From: Algoriphagus boritolerans DSM 17298 = JCM 18970
GTDB taxonomy: Bacteria; Bacteroidota; Bacteroidia; Cytophagales; Cyclobacteriaceae
DNA length: 64,000 nucleotides
Direction: 5' to 3'
Assembly (NCBI RefSeq): GCF_900108085.1
Contig: NZ_FNVR01000003.1
Span: 186,001 to 250,000, forward strand
Numbering within the stretch: position 1 is the stretch's first letter; each line of letters begins with the position of its first letter. A program made the translations under genes and the position numbers. Positions 16,361 to 26,114 of this stretch are shown in pieces. A model generated the notes under the pieces. That model made no database searches, was not told the origin of the DNA, and saw only the letters and a program-made list of their open reading frames with translations.

Positions 16361-17187
16361 GGACGGTTTAAGTACTTTTGATAGGCCTGAGCCATTTTAA
16401 TATCATATTTATTCTGGGCATATCCCGGCCCGTTGTAGCATCTCGCAAATGAAGCCCAATTCAGAGTTCGTAGGTGATTGATACATCCAAAAGCAGTAAT
16501 ATACCTTCCAAAAGCCTCTAGCTGATTTCGTTCGTGAATATACATTTCATCAACGAAGGATTGAACGGAATCGTATCCCAACTTTTGGGCATGGAATCCC
16601 ATAATCTGATAGCTTCCCCAAGAAGCCGATGCTAGGGCTGCTTCTTTTACGCGGGGATCCTGGAGCAATTTGGAAGCTTTTTCCATTCGATCATATTCCC
16701 TCGTACCTCCCAGGTAGTGGGACTTCGTCCATTTGGAATACAGTACATCTGCATTGGACGCAGTTGAAATGGTTTTTGGATCAATTCCCCGCTCTTTCAA
16801 TTGACGCCAAAAAATGTGTCCTTCAAAGAGGATTTTTGGACGACCATCCACAAAAAAGCCTTTTCCACTGCTCTCTACCTCATTTACAGCCTTGACAGCA
16901 GCGAGGGGAAGCTTATGTTTTTGCCCAAAATCCCTTAAATCCTGCTCACCCAAAAACTTGTCACTCAGGGACTGAGCCGGTCTGGTTTTATCGATTAATA
17001 CGGTCCAGGTTTTGATCCCTACTTCCCCGTCTTCGACCAACCCCTGTTTTCGTTGAAAATCCCGAACTGCAACATCGGTCATATTCCCAAAGTATCCCGT
17101 GGCGGGAATTTCATAACCTAATTTCCCCAAAAGCTCCTGGAGATACGAAACGTAAGTGCCTCGGGATCTGAATTTGATAGTTTGCAT
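16357..17187 (-). CDS. N-acetylmuramidase with peptidoglycan-binding domain
   Basis: 276 residues from the ATG at 17187. A longer frame to 17247 exists, but its extra 20 residues look non-homologous. Residues ~8-65 are a peptidoglycan-binding_1 domain (SYLQELLGKLGYEIPATGYF, VRDFQRKQGLVEDGEVG, TWTVL). Residues ~90-275 match the DUF3380/N-acetylmuramidase domain first described in phage endolysins, with a catalytic-type glutamate in AVNEVESSGKGF and the block LASASWGSYQIMG. It should cleave the glycan backbone of peptidoglycan. There is no signal peptide, so export or a cytoplasmic/phage-type origin is open. The DinB-like gene follows with a 4-base overlap. Confidence 0.82.
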   Translation of the reverse strand: MQTIKFRSRGTYVSYLQELLGKLGYEIPATGYFGNMTDVAVRDFQRKQGLVEDGEVGIKTWTVLIDKTRPAQSLSDKFLGEQDLRDFGQKHKLPLAAVKAVNEVESSGKGFFVDGRPKILFEGHIFWRQLKERGIDPKTISTASNADVLYSKWTKSHYLGGTREYDRMEKASKLLQDPRVKEAALASASWGSYQIMGFHAQKLGYDSVQSFVDEMYIHERNQLEAFGRYITAFGCINHLRTLNWASFARCYNGPGYAQNKYDIKMAQAYQKYLNRP

Positions 17188-17263
17188 GGCGCGATGGTTA
17201 AAAATGAAAAGTACTTCAAGATACCTGAAGTACTTCATAAAAACCAATACAATGCCTTGAAAA

Positions 17264-18670
17264 TCAGGAGTCGATCACATTCTTTCGCTGACCGTATTTA
17301 CTTGGAATTTCTGATTTCGGAGCCGTCTGCAGCTCAGATTTAGGACTTTCCTGATTTGGGGTTTCCATTGCTTTAGCATAGGGAGCTTTTTGAAAATCAG
17401 CTCGTGGCTTAACCGCAGTCGGTTGATTCGATTTCTCACCCTTTAGCTTATTACCCGGCTTTTTCTTCTTTTTGTTTTTTGACTTTCCATCGCCTCCCGA
17501 TGGGAAACTGAAGGATTTTGCCTTTTCTCCCAAGTATTCAGGTCCTCTTTCGAAACCTTCTGGCATGGGATTTCTTGTGATCTCCATTCCGATCAAACTC
17601 TCGATACGAACAAATTTGTGCTGATCTTTTGGATTGACAAAAGTGATGGCCTCGCCTTCCTTGTCAGCGCGTGCGGTACGACCTACGCGGTGCACATAAT
17701 CTTCAGGATCACTCGGCGTATCAAAGTTGATCACCAGTTCGATACCGACCACGTCAATACCGCGGGAAATGATATCCGTTCCGATGAGAATTTTGACAGC
17801 CTTATTCTTGAAATTGGACATGATCTTCTCCCGCTCTGCCTGCTCCAGGTCTGAATGGAATGCCTCAATGTCAAATTCCTTCTTCAGAACCTTGTAGAGT
17901 GCTTTTACTTTGTCTTTGGTAGAGGCGAATATGATCACCGCCTCGTAAGGCTTCTGTGAAAGAATATGGCGAACCAACTCTTCTTTTTGACCATCATAAA
18001 CCGAATACATGGACTGAGTTACCCCTTCTGGAGTTTTGCCGATGGAAAGGGAAATTTCTTCGGGATTACGAAGAAATTTCATGCTGAACTGTCTGATCTT
18101 CGGAGGCATAGTAGCCGAAAAAAGGACGGTTTGACGGTTTTGAGGAAGGTAATTGACAATTTTCAAGATATCATCCGAAAAACCCATATCCATCATTCGG
18201 TCGGCTTCGTCCAAGACCAAATGCTCCAGAGTGCTCAGATCCATCTTTCCACCCGCAAGCAGCGCAATCAATCGGCCGGGGGTAGCTACTACGATCTCAG
18301 CACCTGTTTCCAGGGCTTTCTTCTGCTGTTCCCAGACGATCCCATCTCCTCCTCCGTAAATCGGCACTGAGCTTACACCCAAAAAGTAGGAGAAGCCCTG
18401 AATCTGCTGATCAATCTGAATGGCAAGCTCACGAGTTGGAGCCAAAATCAGCGTATTCAGTTTATTGGAACCTGATTTAGATATCTTATTTAAAATAGGA
18501 AGTACAAAAGCTGCAGTTTTCCCAGTGCCGGTTTGTGCACATGCGATCAAGTCTTTTCCTTGCATGATAACCGGAATTGCCATTTCCTGAATAGGCGTAG
18601 GTCGATCAAAACCCATGGCATCGAGGCCCTCTTGTAGCGAGGACTCGAAATTAAAATTAATGAAACTCAA
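17264..18670 (-). CDS. DEAD-box ATP-dependent RNA helicase (RhlE-like)
   Basis: 468 residues with the full motif set: Q motif around GFDRPTPIQ, Walker A AQTGTGKT, PTRELA, TPGR, DEAD (VLDEADRM), SAT (FSATMP), IGTDIISRGID and YVHRVGRTAR. The last ~90 residues are basic and low-complexity (SKNKKKKKPGNK), typical of RNA-binding tails in Bacteroidota RhlE proteins. The role is RNA remodelling in ribosome assembly or cold adaptation. The start appears to be TTG (18668-18670): the preceding in-frame codons back to a stop contain no ATG/GTG, and MSFINFNF matches the family N-terminus. Confidence 0.93.
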   Translation of the reverse strand: MSFINFNFESSLQEGLDAMGFDRPTPIQEMAIPVIMQGKDLIACAQTGTGKTAAFVLPILNKISKSGSNKLNTLILAPTRELAIQIDQQIQGFSYFLGVSSVPIYGGGDGIVWEQQKKALETGAEIVVATPGRLIALLAGGKMDLSTLEHLVLDEADRMMDMGFSDDILKIVNYLPQNRQTVLFSATMPPKIRQFSMKFLRNPEEISLSIGKTPEGVTQSMYSVYDGQKEELVRHILSQKPYEAVIIFASTKDKVKALYKVLKKEFDIEAFHSDLEQAEREKIMSNFKNKAVKILIGTDIISRGIDVVGIELVINFDTPSDPEDYVHRVGRTARADKEGEAITFVNPKDQHKFVRIESLIGMEITRNPMPEGFERGPEYLGEKAKSFSFPSGGDGKSKNKKKKKPGNKLKGEKSNQPTAVKPRADFQKAPYAKAMETPNQESPKSELQTAPKSEIPSKYGQRKNVIDS

Positions 18671-18854
18671 ATTTGTGATGATTTAATGAACTATTACGGC
18701 TCTGCTTTTTCAGAACCCTTTCAAATATAGTTTCTTAAAACTTAGAAAGCCAACCCGAATCCTCTTATCGAGGTTTAAATCCGTCTATTTCAAATCATTT
18801 AGTATCAATTCCAAGTTTGACTTATATTACTTTATCATTCAATTGATTTAGGAA

Positions 18855-19907
18855 ATGACCTTATTTAGAACTGGCTGGATTCTTACCATCCTTTGGACTA
18901 TTCCTCAACTACTGCTAGGACAAAACTTCAGTCTGAGCGGTAGAGTCCTGGATTTTGACACCAAAGAGTATATCGAGGGCGCTTCGATCACCTTGCGAAA
19001 CACCGCATTCGGTGATTTCAGTAACGGTGCCGGAAATTTTTCCATAACGAACATTCTGTCTGAAAAATACACCTTGGCCATTAAGCTACCTGGCTACAAC
19101 ACTTACGAGCAAGTGGTCAATCTAAAGGCTGATTTAAATCTTGGTAATATCTACCTGGTCAAATTTGGAAGTGAAGGAACCGGAGTGGCATTACAGAAAA
19201 CTATCCGTGCTACTAACGTCAGCCGACTTTTGGTCGAAAGACCAAATTTTATAGGAAATACGGTCTATGGAATTCCTCCTGAGCCAAAAAAACTGGAGGG
19301 AAATTTCTACCTCGATACCAAATGGAATGTTGCTTCCATCTTACTTTATCGCGATCAGACCGTTTTGGAAGGTTTTCGGGTTCGCTACAATATCAACTCC
19401 AACATGTTTGAACTGATGGAACCGGAAAACAATCTGGTAACTACCATGCCTGGCATTCGCATTCAAAACATCGTCTGGATGGATAGTGCTTACAAGGTGC
19501 CCCGATACTTCGTCAATGGAATGGATTTCAAGGAGGACAACACCCCAATTTCAGGTTTTTTTGAAGTTTTGGTGGAAGGCAATTTGCCGCTTATGAGAAG
19601 AACAAAGGCTATTTTCAAAGAATCCAATTACAACACCGCGCTGATGGTGGGTAATCGAAATGATCAGATCATCAAACGAAATGTGTATTACTACCTCAAA
19701 GGAAAAGACCTTTTTGAAGTACCAAAAAAACGAAAAGACCTCTTCAAGATTTTCGGAGAAAAAGCAAAAGAAATGGAAGAATTTGTAGAAGAAAATGAAA
19801 TGGACTTGAAAAAAAACGGTTCCATATTTCAGCTGTTCACCTATTACAACTCCCGGTTTCCTGACTTTGTGCCTATCATGGATCAGCTGCTGGATGAGGG
19901 GGATTGA
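18855..19907 (+). CDS. Secreted carboxypeptidase-regulatory-like (CarboxypepD_reg) domain protein
   Basis: 350 residues with a signal peptide ending near LLLGQ (residues 1-23). Residues 26-105 form a CarboxypepD_reg-like beta-sandwich (LSGRVLDFDTKEYIEGASI, FGDFSNGAGNFSI). This fold is common at the start of TonB-dependent receptors and periplasmic proteins of Bacteroidota. Residues ~125-260 are a beta-rich domain of unknown function, followed by a charged helical tail (KRKDLFKIFGEKAKEMEEF). It carries no TonB box or barrel. Divergent from the helicase. Function unknown; it may be a periplasmic sensor or assembly factor. Confidence 0.6.
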   Translation: MTLFRTGWILTILWTIPQLLLGQNFSLSGRVLDFDTKEYIEGASITLRNTAFGDFSNGAGNFSITNILSEKYTLAIKLPGYNTYEQVVNLKADLNLGNIYLVKFGSEGTGVALQKTIRATNVSRLLVERPNFIGNTVYGIPPEPKKLEGNFYLDTKWNVASILLYRDQTVLEGFRVRYNINSNMFELMEPENNLVTTMPGIRIQNIVWMDSAYKVPRYFVNGMDFKEDNTPISGFFEVLVEGNLPLMRRTKAIFKESNYNTALMVGNRNDQIIKRNVYYYLKGKDLFEVPKKRKDLFKIFGEKAKEMEEFVEENEMDLKKNGSIFQLFTYYNSRFPDFVPIMDQLLDEGD

Positions 19908-20131
19908 GTGGATCTACGATTTGTCAACAGTCCATGGTCCACAGTCGACAGCAGATCCTCTTGGACTTCAATTATCATGGAGTTCAATTACTGATAAATC
20001 ATTTCCATTATGAAACTAAAAATCGGAGAATCTTAACATCCAATAGTTGAATATATAATCTTGGTTCTAGTTTCTAGTTTCTTGTATCTTTTCATGCCAC
20101 ATCGGTCATCAATCATCCATCGACATAAAAT

Positions 20132-22003
20132 ATGAAAAACACCTACCTCCTCCTTATCCTCCTCCTACTCACCCACCCCTCCTTTTCACAAGGTCTGCCA
20201 GGACTAGGTGCAGGCACCACCCCAAATCAACGCCCCATCCTTCATGGCAAAAACTGGGTGGCAATTACGGGTAAACCACTCGGAGCAACTGCCGGAGCAG
20301 TGATTTTCCAGCAAGGAGGGAATGCCGTTGATGCGGCCTGTGCCATGATTGCCGCCACTTCCACCATGTGGGACGTACTGTCCTGGGGCGGTGAAACCCA
20401 AGCGTTGATCTATAATCCCAAAACCAAAAAAGTCATCGCCATCAATGCCCTCGGCTATGCGCCTACCGGTGCAACAGTGGAGTTTTTCAAATCCAAAGGA
20501 ATGGATTATCCCCCACAGTTTGGACCCTTGGCAGCGACCACACCGGGAACGCCGGGCGGAATCATGACCATGTTGGCAGAGTACGGCACAATGAGTTTGG
20601 AGCAAATCCTCAAACCATCCATGGACTTGGCAAAAGGCTATCCGATCGAAGCACAAACTGCCAATGCCATCGAAGCACAAAAGGCCAGAATTAAAGAATG
20701 GCCTTATTCAAAAAAAGTATTCCTTCCACATTTGGGAGAAGAACGAGAAGCGCCATCTGCAGGGGAAATCTTCGTTCAGGAGGACTTATACCAAATGCTA
20801 TCCAAGCTGGTAGAAGCGGAAAAGACTGCTTTGGCAGCCGGGAAAAGCCGAAAAGAAGCCATCTACGCTGCTTACGAGCGCTTCTACAAAGGCGATATCG
20901 CCAAGGAAATTGTACGGGGAACACGGGAACAAGGGGGACTTTTTACCGAAGCTGACTTAGCCAACTGGAAAGTAAAAATCGAAGAGCCGCTTCACGTCAA
21001 CTACCGGGGCATCGACGTCTACAAGCTACAGGAATGGACCCAAGGCCCGGCTTTGCTTCAATCCCTGAATATTCTGGAAAACTTTGACCTCAAGTCAATG
21101 GGCTATAATTCTGCTAATTACATCAATACCGTCTATCAGGCGATGAGTTTGGCTTTCGCAGATCGGGACTTCTACTATGGTGATCCGGCTTTTGTCAAGT
21201 CGCCGATGAAAGGTTTGCTCTCCAAGGAATATGCAAAAGAACGAGCCAAACTGATCGGTCCGAACAATGACCCAAAGATTACCGCAGGTGATCCCTACCC
21301 TTTCCAAGGTGAGAGCAATCCTCACTTAGAACTATTAAACAAGAGTCAAAATGCAATAGCTGCACTGAATTCCTCTGATATCAACTCAACTGTAGATGCC
21401 AAATTCCTGAACGATTTCCAAAGCGGAACCACTTCCGTGGAAACTGCCGATGCCGAAGGTTGGGTCGTGTCCGTGACGCCTAGCGGTGGTTGGATTCCTG
21501 CAGTGATCGCCGGAAATACCGGCGTGGGACTCTCCCAGCGTATGCAAAGCTTTGTATTGGATGAAAACCTGAATCCCTACAACCTACCCGAACCCGGAAA
21601 AAGACCTCGTGTCACACTCACTCCAAGTATGGCTTTAAAAGATGGGAAACCGATGTTAGCTTTTGCGGTACAGGGAGGAGATTCGCAGGATCAAAACCTA
21701 TTGCAGTTTTTCCTCAACGTGGTCGAATTTGATATGAATGTGCAGGAAGCTGTAGAAGCCGCCAACTTCAACAGCTATCAGATGCAAAGCAGCTTTGGGG
21801 ATCATGAAATCAAGCCGGGAGCAATCACACTGCGGGACGACACACCGGATTGGGTTCGTAAGGACCTGCTCAAGCGAGGCTATGTGATGGACTTCTGGAG
21901 TAAAACTTCCGGCCCAATCACCGCCATTTGGCTGGATTGGAAGCACGGCACCCTTTGGGGCGGCGCGAGTAATTACGGGGATGATTACGGGATTGCTTGG
22001 TGA
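20132..22003 (+). CDS. ggt: Gamma-glutamyltransferase family protein (Ntn-hydrolase), secreted
   Basis: 623 residues with signal peptide MKNTYLLLILLLLTHPSFSQ. The GGT fold is clear: GATAGAVIFQQGGNAVDAAC (51-70) and AATTPGTPGG (135-143), with the autocleavage/nucleophile threonine at Thr433 in SGTTSVETADAEG, corresponding to T-T-H-x-S of classical GGT. The small subunit shows RPRVTLTPSMALKDGKP. The glycine pair of the oxyanion loop is altered (GGDSQDQ in place of G-S-P-G-G), typical of diverged GGT homologues that may be acylases rather than glutathione hydrolases. Substrate not certain. No co-directional partner. Confidence 0.85.
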   Translation: MKNTYLLLILLLLTHPSFSQGLPGLGAGTTPNQRPILHGKNWVAITGKPLGATAGAVIFQQGGNAVDAACAMIAATSTMWDVLSWGGETQALIYNPKTKKVIAINALGYAPTGATVEFFKSKGMDYPPQFGPLAATTPGTPGGIMTMLAEYGTMSLEQILKPSMDLAKGYPIEAQTANAIEAQKARIKEWPYSKKVFLPHLGEEREAPSAGEIFVQEDLYQMLSKLVEAEKTALAAGKSRKEAIYAAYERFYKGDIAKEIVRGTREQGGLFTEADLANWKVKIEEPLHVNYRGIDVYKLQEWTQGPALLQSLNILENFDLKSMGYNSANYINTVYQAMSLAFADRDFYYGDPAFVKSPMKGLLSKEYAKERAKLIGPNNDPKITAGDPYPFQGESNPHLELLNKSQNAIAALNSSDINSTVDAKFLNDFQSGTTSVETADAEGWVVSVTPSGGWIPAVIAGNTGVGLSQRMQSFVLDENLNPYNLPEPGKRPRVTLTPSMALKDGKPMLAFAVQGGDSQDQNLLQFFLNVVEFDMNVQEAVEAANFNSYQMQSSFGDHEIKPGAITLRDDTPDWVRKDLLKRGYVMDFWSKTSGPITAIWLDWKHGTLWGGASNYGDDYGIAW

Positions 22004-22435
22004 GATAACCTTTGAGGTTTTAAATACCTCGAAGGTTTGGATTTTTTTTACCACAAAGTCCACGATGGAACGCAAAGGGACATAATTTGAAATTTGAAAA
22101 AGGGATAGGCGGAAGCTTGTTCCTTTTTTTGTGGTTTTTGGTTCAGGTTTTCAAACTTGGACCCAAAATAATCCAGTCTTCGGATTTACCTCTCAGGAAG
22201 GAGGCTATTTTTTTTTATTTTTCACCACAGAGAGAAAGGAGATAAGTATTAAAGTTCAAGATGGACTTCAAGCCTTAATTCTTTTGCACTCCTTTCTGAA
22301 AAACAGAGAAAAGCTAAAGCTTTTAATTTAAAGCAGATTAAACGAATAGAATTAAGATTTAAAAGTCCTTGGGACCAGTCGGGATTTGCAATCTCGAACT
22401 AAAATCCAGCGAATTTGAAAAACTATTTTGCCCCA
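22004..22435. other. Intergenic stretch without a recognisable gene
   Basis: 432 bases. Short low-complexity pieces (TTTACCACAAAGTCCACGA, TTCACCACAGAGAGAAAGG) look like relics of common intergenic repeats. No supported ORF, tRNA or terminator with a clear T-run. Confidence 0.4.
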
Positions 22436-22852
22436 CTAGTGACTAAATGGGGAACCGTAACTCAAAGTGGAAACTACAATTATTGTTGAGACTCCTATAA
22501 AAATTCCTGAGAGGATCAGAGTTAAAGGCAAATTTACCTTTTCAACTTTCACTTTCTCGATCCGCTCAATAGGGAATTTCACAAAATCCGATGTTTTAAC
22601 TTTCTGAAGTTTGGCATTCAAGGTATCCTTGACAACATGATAGAATATCAGGTCATGGGTCGATTCATTGGTCATTGTTAGTGATATTTGATCTCCTTCA
22701 TTCAAAGCATCCAATTGTTTGGCAAGGTTTTCACTTTTTGAGATTCGTGGATCGAGCGGAAAGGTTACCTTCTCAATAGGTCTATAAGTTTGGCAACTCC
22801 AAAAAATATAGGATAAAAGAAGTATTAGGCAGGCTTTTGGAATCTGGCTCAT
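22436..22852 (-). CDS. Small predicted lipoprotein with C-terminal membrane segment
   Basis: 138 residues. The N-terminus MSQIPKACLILLLSYIFWSC is a lipoprotein signal peptide with a cysteine at residue 20. The middle is a beta-type domain (FPLDPRISKSENLAKQLDAL, GDQISLTMTNESTHDLIFYH). Residues ~108-131 (LPLTLILSGIFIGVSTIIVVS) form a likely transmembrane helix, an odd combination with lipidation. I do not recognise a family. Confidence 0.6.
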   Translation of the reverse strand: MSQIPKACLILLLSYIFWSCQTYRPIEKVTFPLDPRISKSENLAKQLDALNEGDQISLTMTNESTHDLIFYHVVKDTLNAKLQKVKTSDFVKFPIERIEKVKVEKVNLPLTLILSGIFIGVSTIIVVSTLSYGSPFSH

Positions 22853-23295
22853 TTTGATGGAGGTTGTGGTGTTGATGAAAGTTAAAAAATCACCTTGGGA
22901 TTGAGTTTTAGATTACACTAAAGATCCATTTGATTTTAGTGGCTTTTAATTATTCCAATCCTCGATCACCGATAGCTATCGGGAGCAATTTCGAAGTTCT
23001 GTCATAGGATTTTTAATCCGTCCTAAAATTCAAATCCAGTTCAACCCTATTCGGGGTTGTTCTTGTTTTTTGGATGTCATTTTCCCTTTGTTGCACCTAG
23101 GGCTATTGAAAAGTTCGATCCTTTCAGGATCTTTTTTAATAATCATGGTTATATGTTACGACCCCGAACGGGGTCAAACCTCTCAATAGCCACGGGTGAA
23201 ACCCGTGGATTTGGAGAATAGAAATTGATTTTTCACGACCCCAAAGGGTGTCGAACTGTTCCAAACAATTTTATACCTTTCTTTAGCTTTTCAAG
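22853..23295. repeat. Intergenic cluster of short palindromic repeats
   Basis: No gene. At least five small inverted repeats occur within ~290 bases: CCGATAGCTATCGG (22969-22982), CAACCCTATTCGGGGTTG (about 23043-23060), GATCCTTTCAGGATC (about 23117-23131), ACCCCGAACGGGGT (about 23161-23174) and CCACGGGTGAAACCCGTGG (about 23190-23208). A diverged copy, CGACCCCAAAGGGTGTCG, lies near 23236. These resemble the dispersed hairpin repeats of Bacteroidota genomes and could form a structured RNA if transcribed. Confidence 0.6.
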
Positions 23296-24789
23296 CTACA
23301 CCCGCTTCAAATACACATTCCCAAACCGATCTTTGGCTTCAATGACCAAATTATCATTTGACTCCGGTTTAAAGAAGAACATGTGATCATTCAACTGTGG
23401 CTCCACCCACTTTCGTCTGGTAGGAAGGTCAGGTCCGGTATGCATTTCCATACTCAGCGGATCCAAAGCCAATCGCTTCTCAGGAGCACCCTTTTTGATT
23501 CCATTTTCAAACCAGCTGATTTCCCAAGCCGGATCATAATTCCAGCAGTTGAGTGACATGTGATCGGGAAAATCCTTGTGATAGCCAGTCGGATAAACCC
23601 GGAATTGCTCGTTGACATCCATTCCTATTCCCTTGTATTTCCACTGCAGTTCGGAGCCTTTGGTCTGATAAATCGCATAACCACCAGGTGTCCCGTCATA
23701 GCAGATTGGCCCTGACCACCAGGCCCCACAGACCGTCCCGTGGCAATGCTCATACACATGACCACGGATCATGTTGTCATTGAAGTGCGTGTGGCCGGAC
23801 ATCAAGTGCGCATTGTAGCCTTCCAGCATGCGATACAAGTGCTCCCGGTTGCTGACAGTGCCACCAAGCGTATCCCGGTCCGGATATCGTGTGACCGCTC
23901 CTGTGTAGCTTGGGATATGAAGGGAAACGACGACGGTTTTTCCTTTTTCTACCAGTTTCAAATCCTGCTCCAACCAAGCCAACTGCTCCTCTGGAATATG
24001 GCCGATGTATTTGGTGCCGACACCAAGATAAAACACGTCATCCAAGACAACATAGTGAACCTCTCCCCGATTCCAGGAATAATAGGTAGGCCCAAAATGA
24101 CCTTTGAAAGTTTCAGTCGTAGTGGCATCTGATCGACCTCCAAAGTCCAGATCATGATTTCCAATCACCTGAAAAAATGGAATATCATACATTTGAATGG
24201 CCTGGTTGTATTCCTTGAAAAGTTCCAGTTTGTCAAAGACCAAGTCGCCACATCCAATTCCGAAGCTATTGGGATCGTTGAGGGAAGCAATGGTTTTCTG
24301 AACGTCCGGAGCCGCGACAGTCAGCAATTGATCCGCTTCATAATCATCCTGAATCTGGGTATCTGACAAAAGCAAAAAATGATGATTTTCGTCCGAATTT
24401 GCAGATTTCTTCAGATCAAAACTGATGTTTTGCTCGGACTTGGTCGGATCGATTCTCTGGAAAAATGAAGCTGAACCGTTTGCCTGTTTTTGAATTTCAT
24501 AACCTGCAGGCAGCGAAACGAAAACAAAATCACGATCAGTTCCTGATATCAACTCAAACTCCCCGGAGGAATTGCTTTGGGCTACCATCCTCCCATCCGA
24601 TACAGCTACGCCTTGGACCCCTTGACCGTTGGTCAAAACCCTACCTCTTATCCGTATCGGGGAAAAAATAGATGGTGTATTTCTGATTGGTAATTCTTTT
24701 TGGAGCTCGGCAAAAACCGAATCTCCAAAGCCTATCCATCCCACTGAGGTGAGGCCTAATCCTTTGATAAAATCTCTTCTGTTGAACAT
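23296..24789 (-). CDS. Tat-exported calcineurin-like metallophosphoesterase
   Basis: 497 residues. The N-terminus MFNRRDFIKGLGLTSVGW carries a twin-arginine signal. Residues ~45-130 are an Ig-like/CarboxypepD_reg-type domain (IRGRVLTNGQGVQGVAVSDG). The phosphoesterase core shows all metal-site blocks: LSDTQIQ, GCGDLVFD, VIGNHDLDF, SLHIPSYTG and LMSGHTHFN. A C-terminal beta domain follows (about 390-497). This architecture is common in Bacteroidota secreted phosphodiesterases/phosphatases. Substrate unknown. Same strand as the PhoD-like gene downstream of its start, 145 bases apart. Confidence 0.85.
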   Translation of the reverse strand: MFNRRDFIKGLGLTSVGWIGFGDSVFAELQKELPIRNTPSIFSPIRIRGRVLTNGQGVQGVAVSDGRMVAQSNSSGEFELISGTDRDFVFVSLPAGYEIQKQANGSASFFQRIDPTKSEQNISFDLKKSANSDENHHFLLLSDTQIQDDYEADQLLTVAAPDVQKTIASLNDPNSFGIGCGDLVFDKLELFKEYNQAIQMYDIPFFQVIGNHDLDFGGRSDATTTETFKGHFGPTYYSWNRGEVHYVVLDDVFYLGVGTKYIGHIPEEQLAWLEQDLKLVEKGKTVVVSLHIPSYTGAVTRYPDRDTLGGTVSNREHLYRMLEGYNAHLMSGHTHFNDNMIRGHVYEHCHGTVCGAWWSGPICYDGTPGGYAIYQTKGSELQWKYKGIGMDVNEQFRVYPTGYHKDFPDHMSLNCWNYDPAWEISWFENGIKKGAPEKRLALDPLSMEMHTGPDLPTRRKWVEPQLNDHMFFFKPESNDNLVIEAKDRFGNVYLKRV

Positions 24790-24934
24790 GTTGTTGGGGG
24801 TAGGGAGTTTGGAAGTCAGGAAGTTTGGAGGTTTGGAAGTGGAAAGTTAAGAGGTCGTAAGGTTAGGATGACCGTTATTTCTTTTTTCTTGTCTCTGGCT
24901 TCTTGCTTCTTGAAAATTGAGAATTGTTCATTGA

Positions 24935-25942
24935 TCATTGAATATTGATTACTTGTGTCGCATACACAGCACCTTCTTCGCCTTTAATCTGGAAAGTCAT
25001 CTCGCCTTTTTTCCAGTCAAATGTGGCCAATCCATAATTAAGCTTAGTGATCAGGTCACTCACGCGAAACTGGTTGGGCTCCTCAGCCGCACCACTCCAA
25101 GTATGAGTCAATCCACTGGCAGTAACTTCAAAAATTCCTTTTGGAAATCGTGCATCCGTCAATTTCATCACCTCAGCGATATGTCGGTCTCCGCTGACCA
25201 AAACCGGGTTTTTTACTCCTGAAGATGCTATTAAATCCAATAGTTTTTCCCGCTCACTTGGGAAATTAGCCCACTTTTCATAAGGGTGTTCGATTGGCAA
25301 AAACTGAATTCCTGATGCAATCAAATTGACTTTTGCTTTACTTTCCTTTAATTCCTTTTCAAGCCAAGACCACTGTTCTGATCCAAGAATTTCACCCTCC
25401 TCGTTTGGCACATAGACCTTATCCATTTTCTCAAGCGTATCACGGAAATATCTACCATCTAGCAAAATGATTTTAATCTGGTTGTTTCCTTCGCCAAAAA
25501 GGTGAGATGAATAGGCTCCTTCTCTTTTGCGCTCAGGCGCATCAGTCGGAACTCCCAAAAAGTCGAACAAAAGATCTCTGGATTCTTTCTTCTGGGCATA
25601 GAACTTTCCCGCATCATTTCTTCCATAATCGTGATCATCCCAGACTCCGATAATCGGCATGGCAGCTTTGAGCGCGATATAGTCGGACTTTTTATCCTGT
25701 CTGGCATATTTAGCCCGAAGCGTATCCATAATCGGAGAATCCCCATAGATATTATCCCCCATCCAAACCCATAGTTCGGGCTGATCAGCCAAAATAGGTT
25801 TCCAAAGTGGCTGAGGGGCATCTTGGCGATTACAGGAACCAAAAGCAATTCGGGTGATCTCAGTTTTGGATGCCAGCTGAGCTTTTGGCTTACAGGAGAT
25901 ACCGAATACAAAAAGGGAGCAAATAAGAAGATAAGTTTTCAT
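24935..25942 (-). CDS. PhoD-like alkaline phosphatase/phosphodiesterase lipoprotein
   Basis: 335 residues from the ATG at 25942 (MKTYLLICSLFVFGISCKPK). This start gives a proper lipoprotein signal, whereas the frame extends nine codons further upstream. PhoD family blocks are GSCNRQD, WMGDNIYGD, WDDHDYGRND and VSGDRHIAEV, with metal ligands Asp, Asn and His in place. The enzyme would hydrolyse phosphate esters in the periplasm or at the outer membrane. It is adjacent to another phosphoesterase on the same strand, so the pair may serve phosphate scavenging; no Pho box was identified. Confidence 0.87.
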   Translation of the reverse strand: MKTYLLICSLFVFGISCKPKAQLASKTEITRIAFGSCNRQDAPQPLWKPILADQPELWVWMGDNIYGDSPIMDTLRAKYARQDKKSDYIALKAAMPIIGVWDDHDYGRNDAGKFYAQKKESRDLLFDFLGVPTDAPERKREGAYSSHLFGEGNNQIKIILLDGRYFRDTLEKMDKVYVPNEEGEILGSEQWSWLEKELKESKAKVNLIASGIQFLPIEHPYEKWANFPSEREKLLDLIASSGVKNPVLVSGDRHIAEVMKLTDARFPKGIFEVTASGLTHTWSGAAEEPNQFRVSDLITKLNYGLATFDWKKGEMTFQIKGEEGAVYATQVINIQ

Positions 25943-26114
25943 AAAATTCAATTTGCTTGAAAGTTGCAAAAACTTGGATTCAATTTTCCTCCTTAAATAA
26001 AACTTATCAATTTCTTAACGCTAAGATTCAAGATTTAAGACGCTAGAGGAAAGGATCAAGACCTATAATCGTCTAATATCCTGCCTCTTGATACTTATGT
26101 CTTGATACTTGATA

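Noticed and set aside
22131-22331. 66-codon + ORF in the 22004-22435 gap
   Set aside because: Low-complexity composition, no start context and no domain; probably decayed repeat.
23041-23253. CRISPR array
   Set aside because: The repeats are unlike each other and show no regular spacer length; they are independent palindromes.
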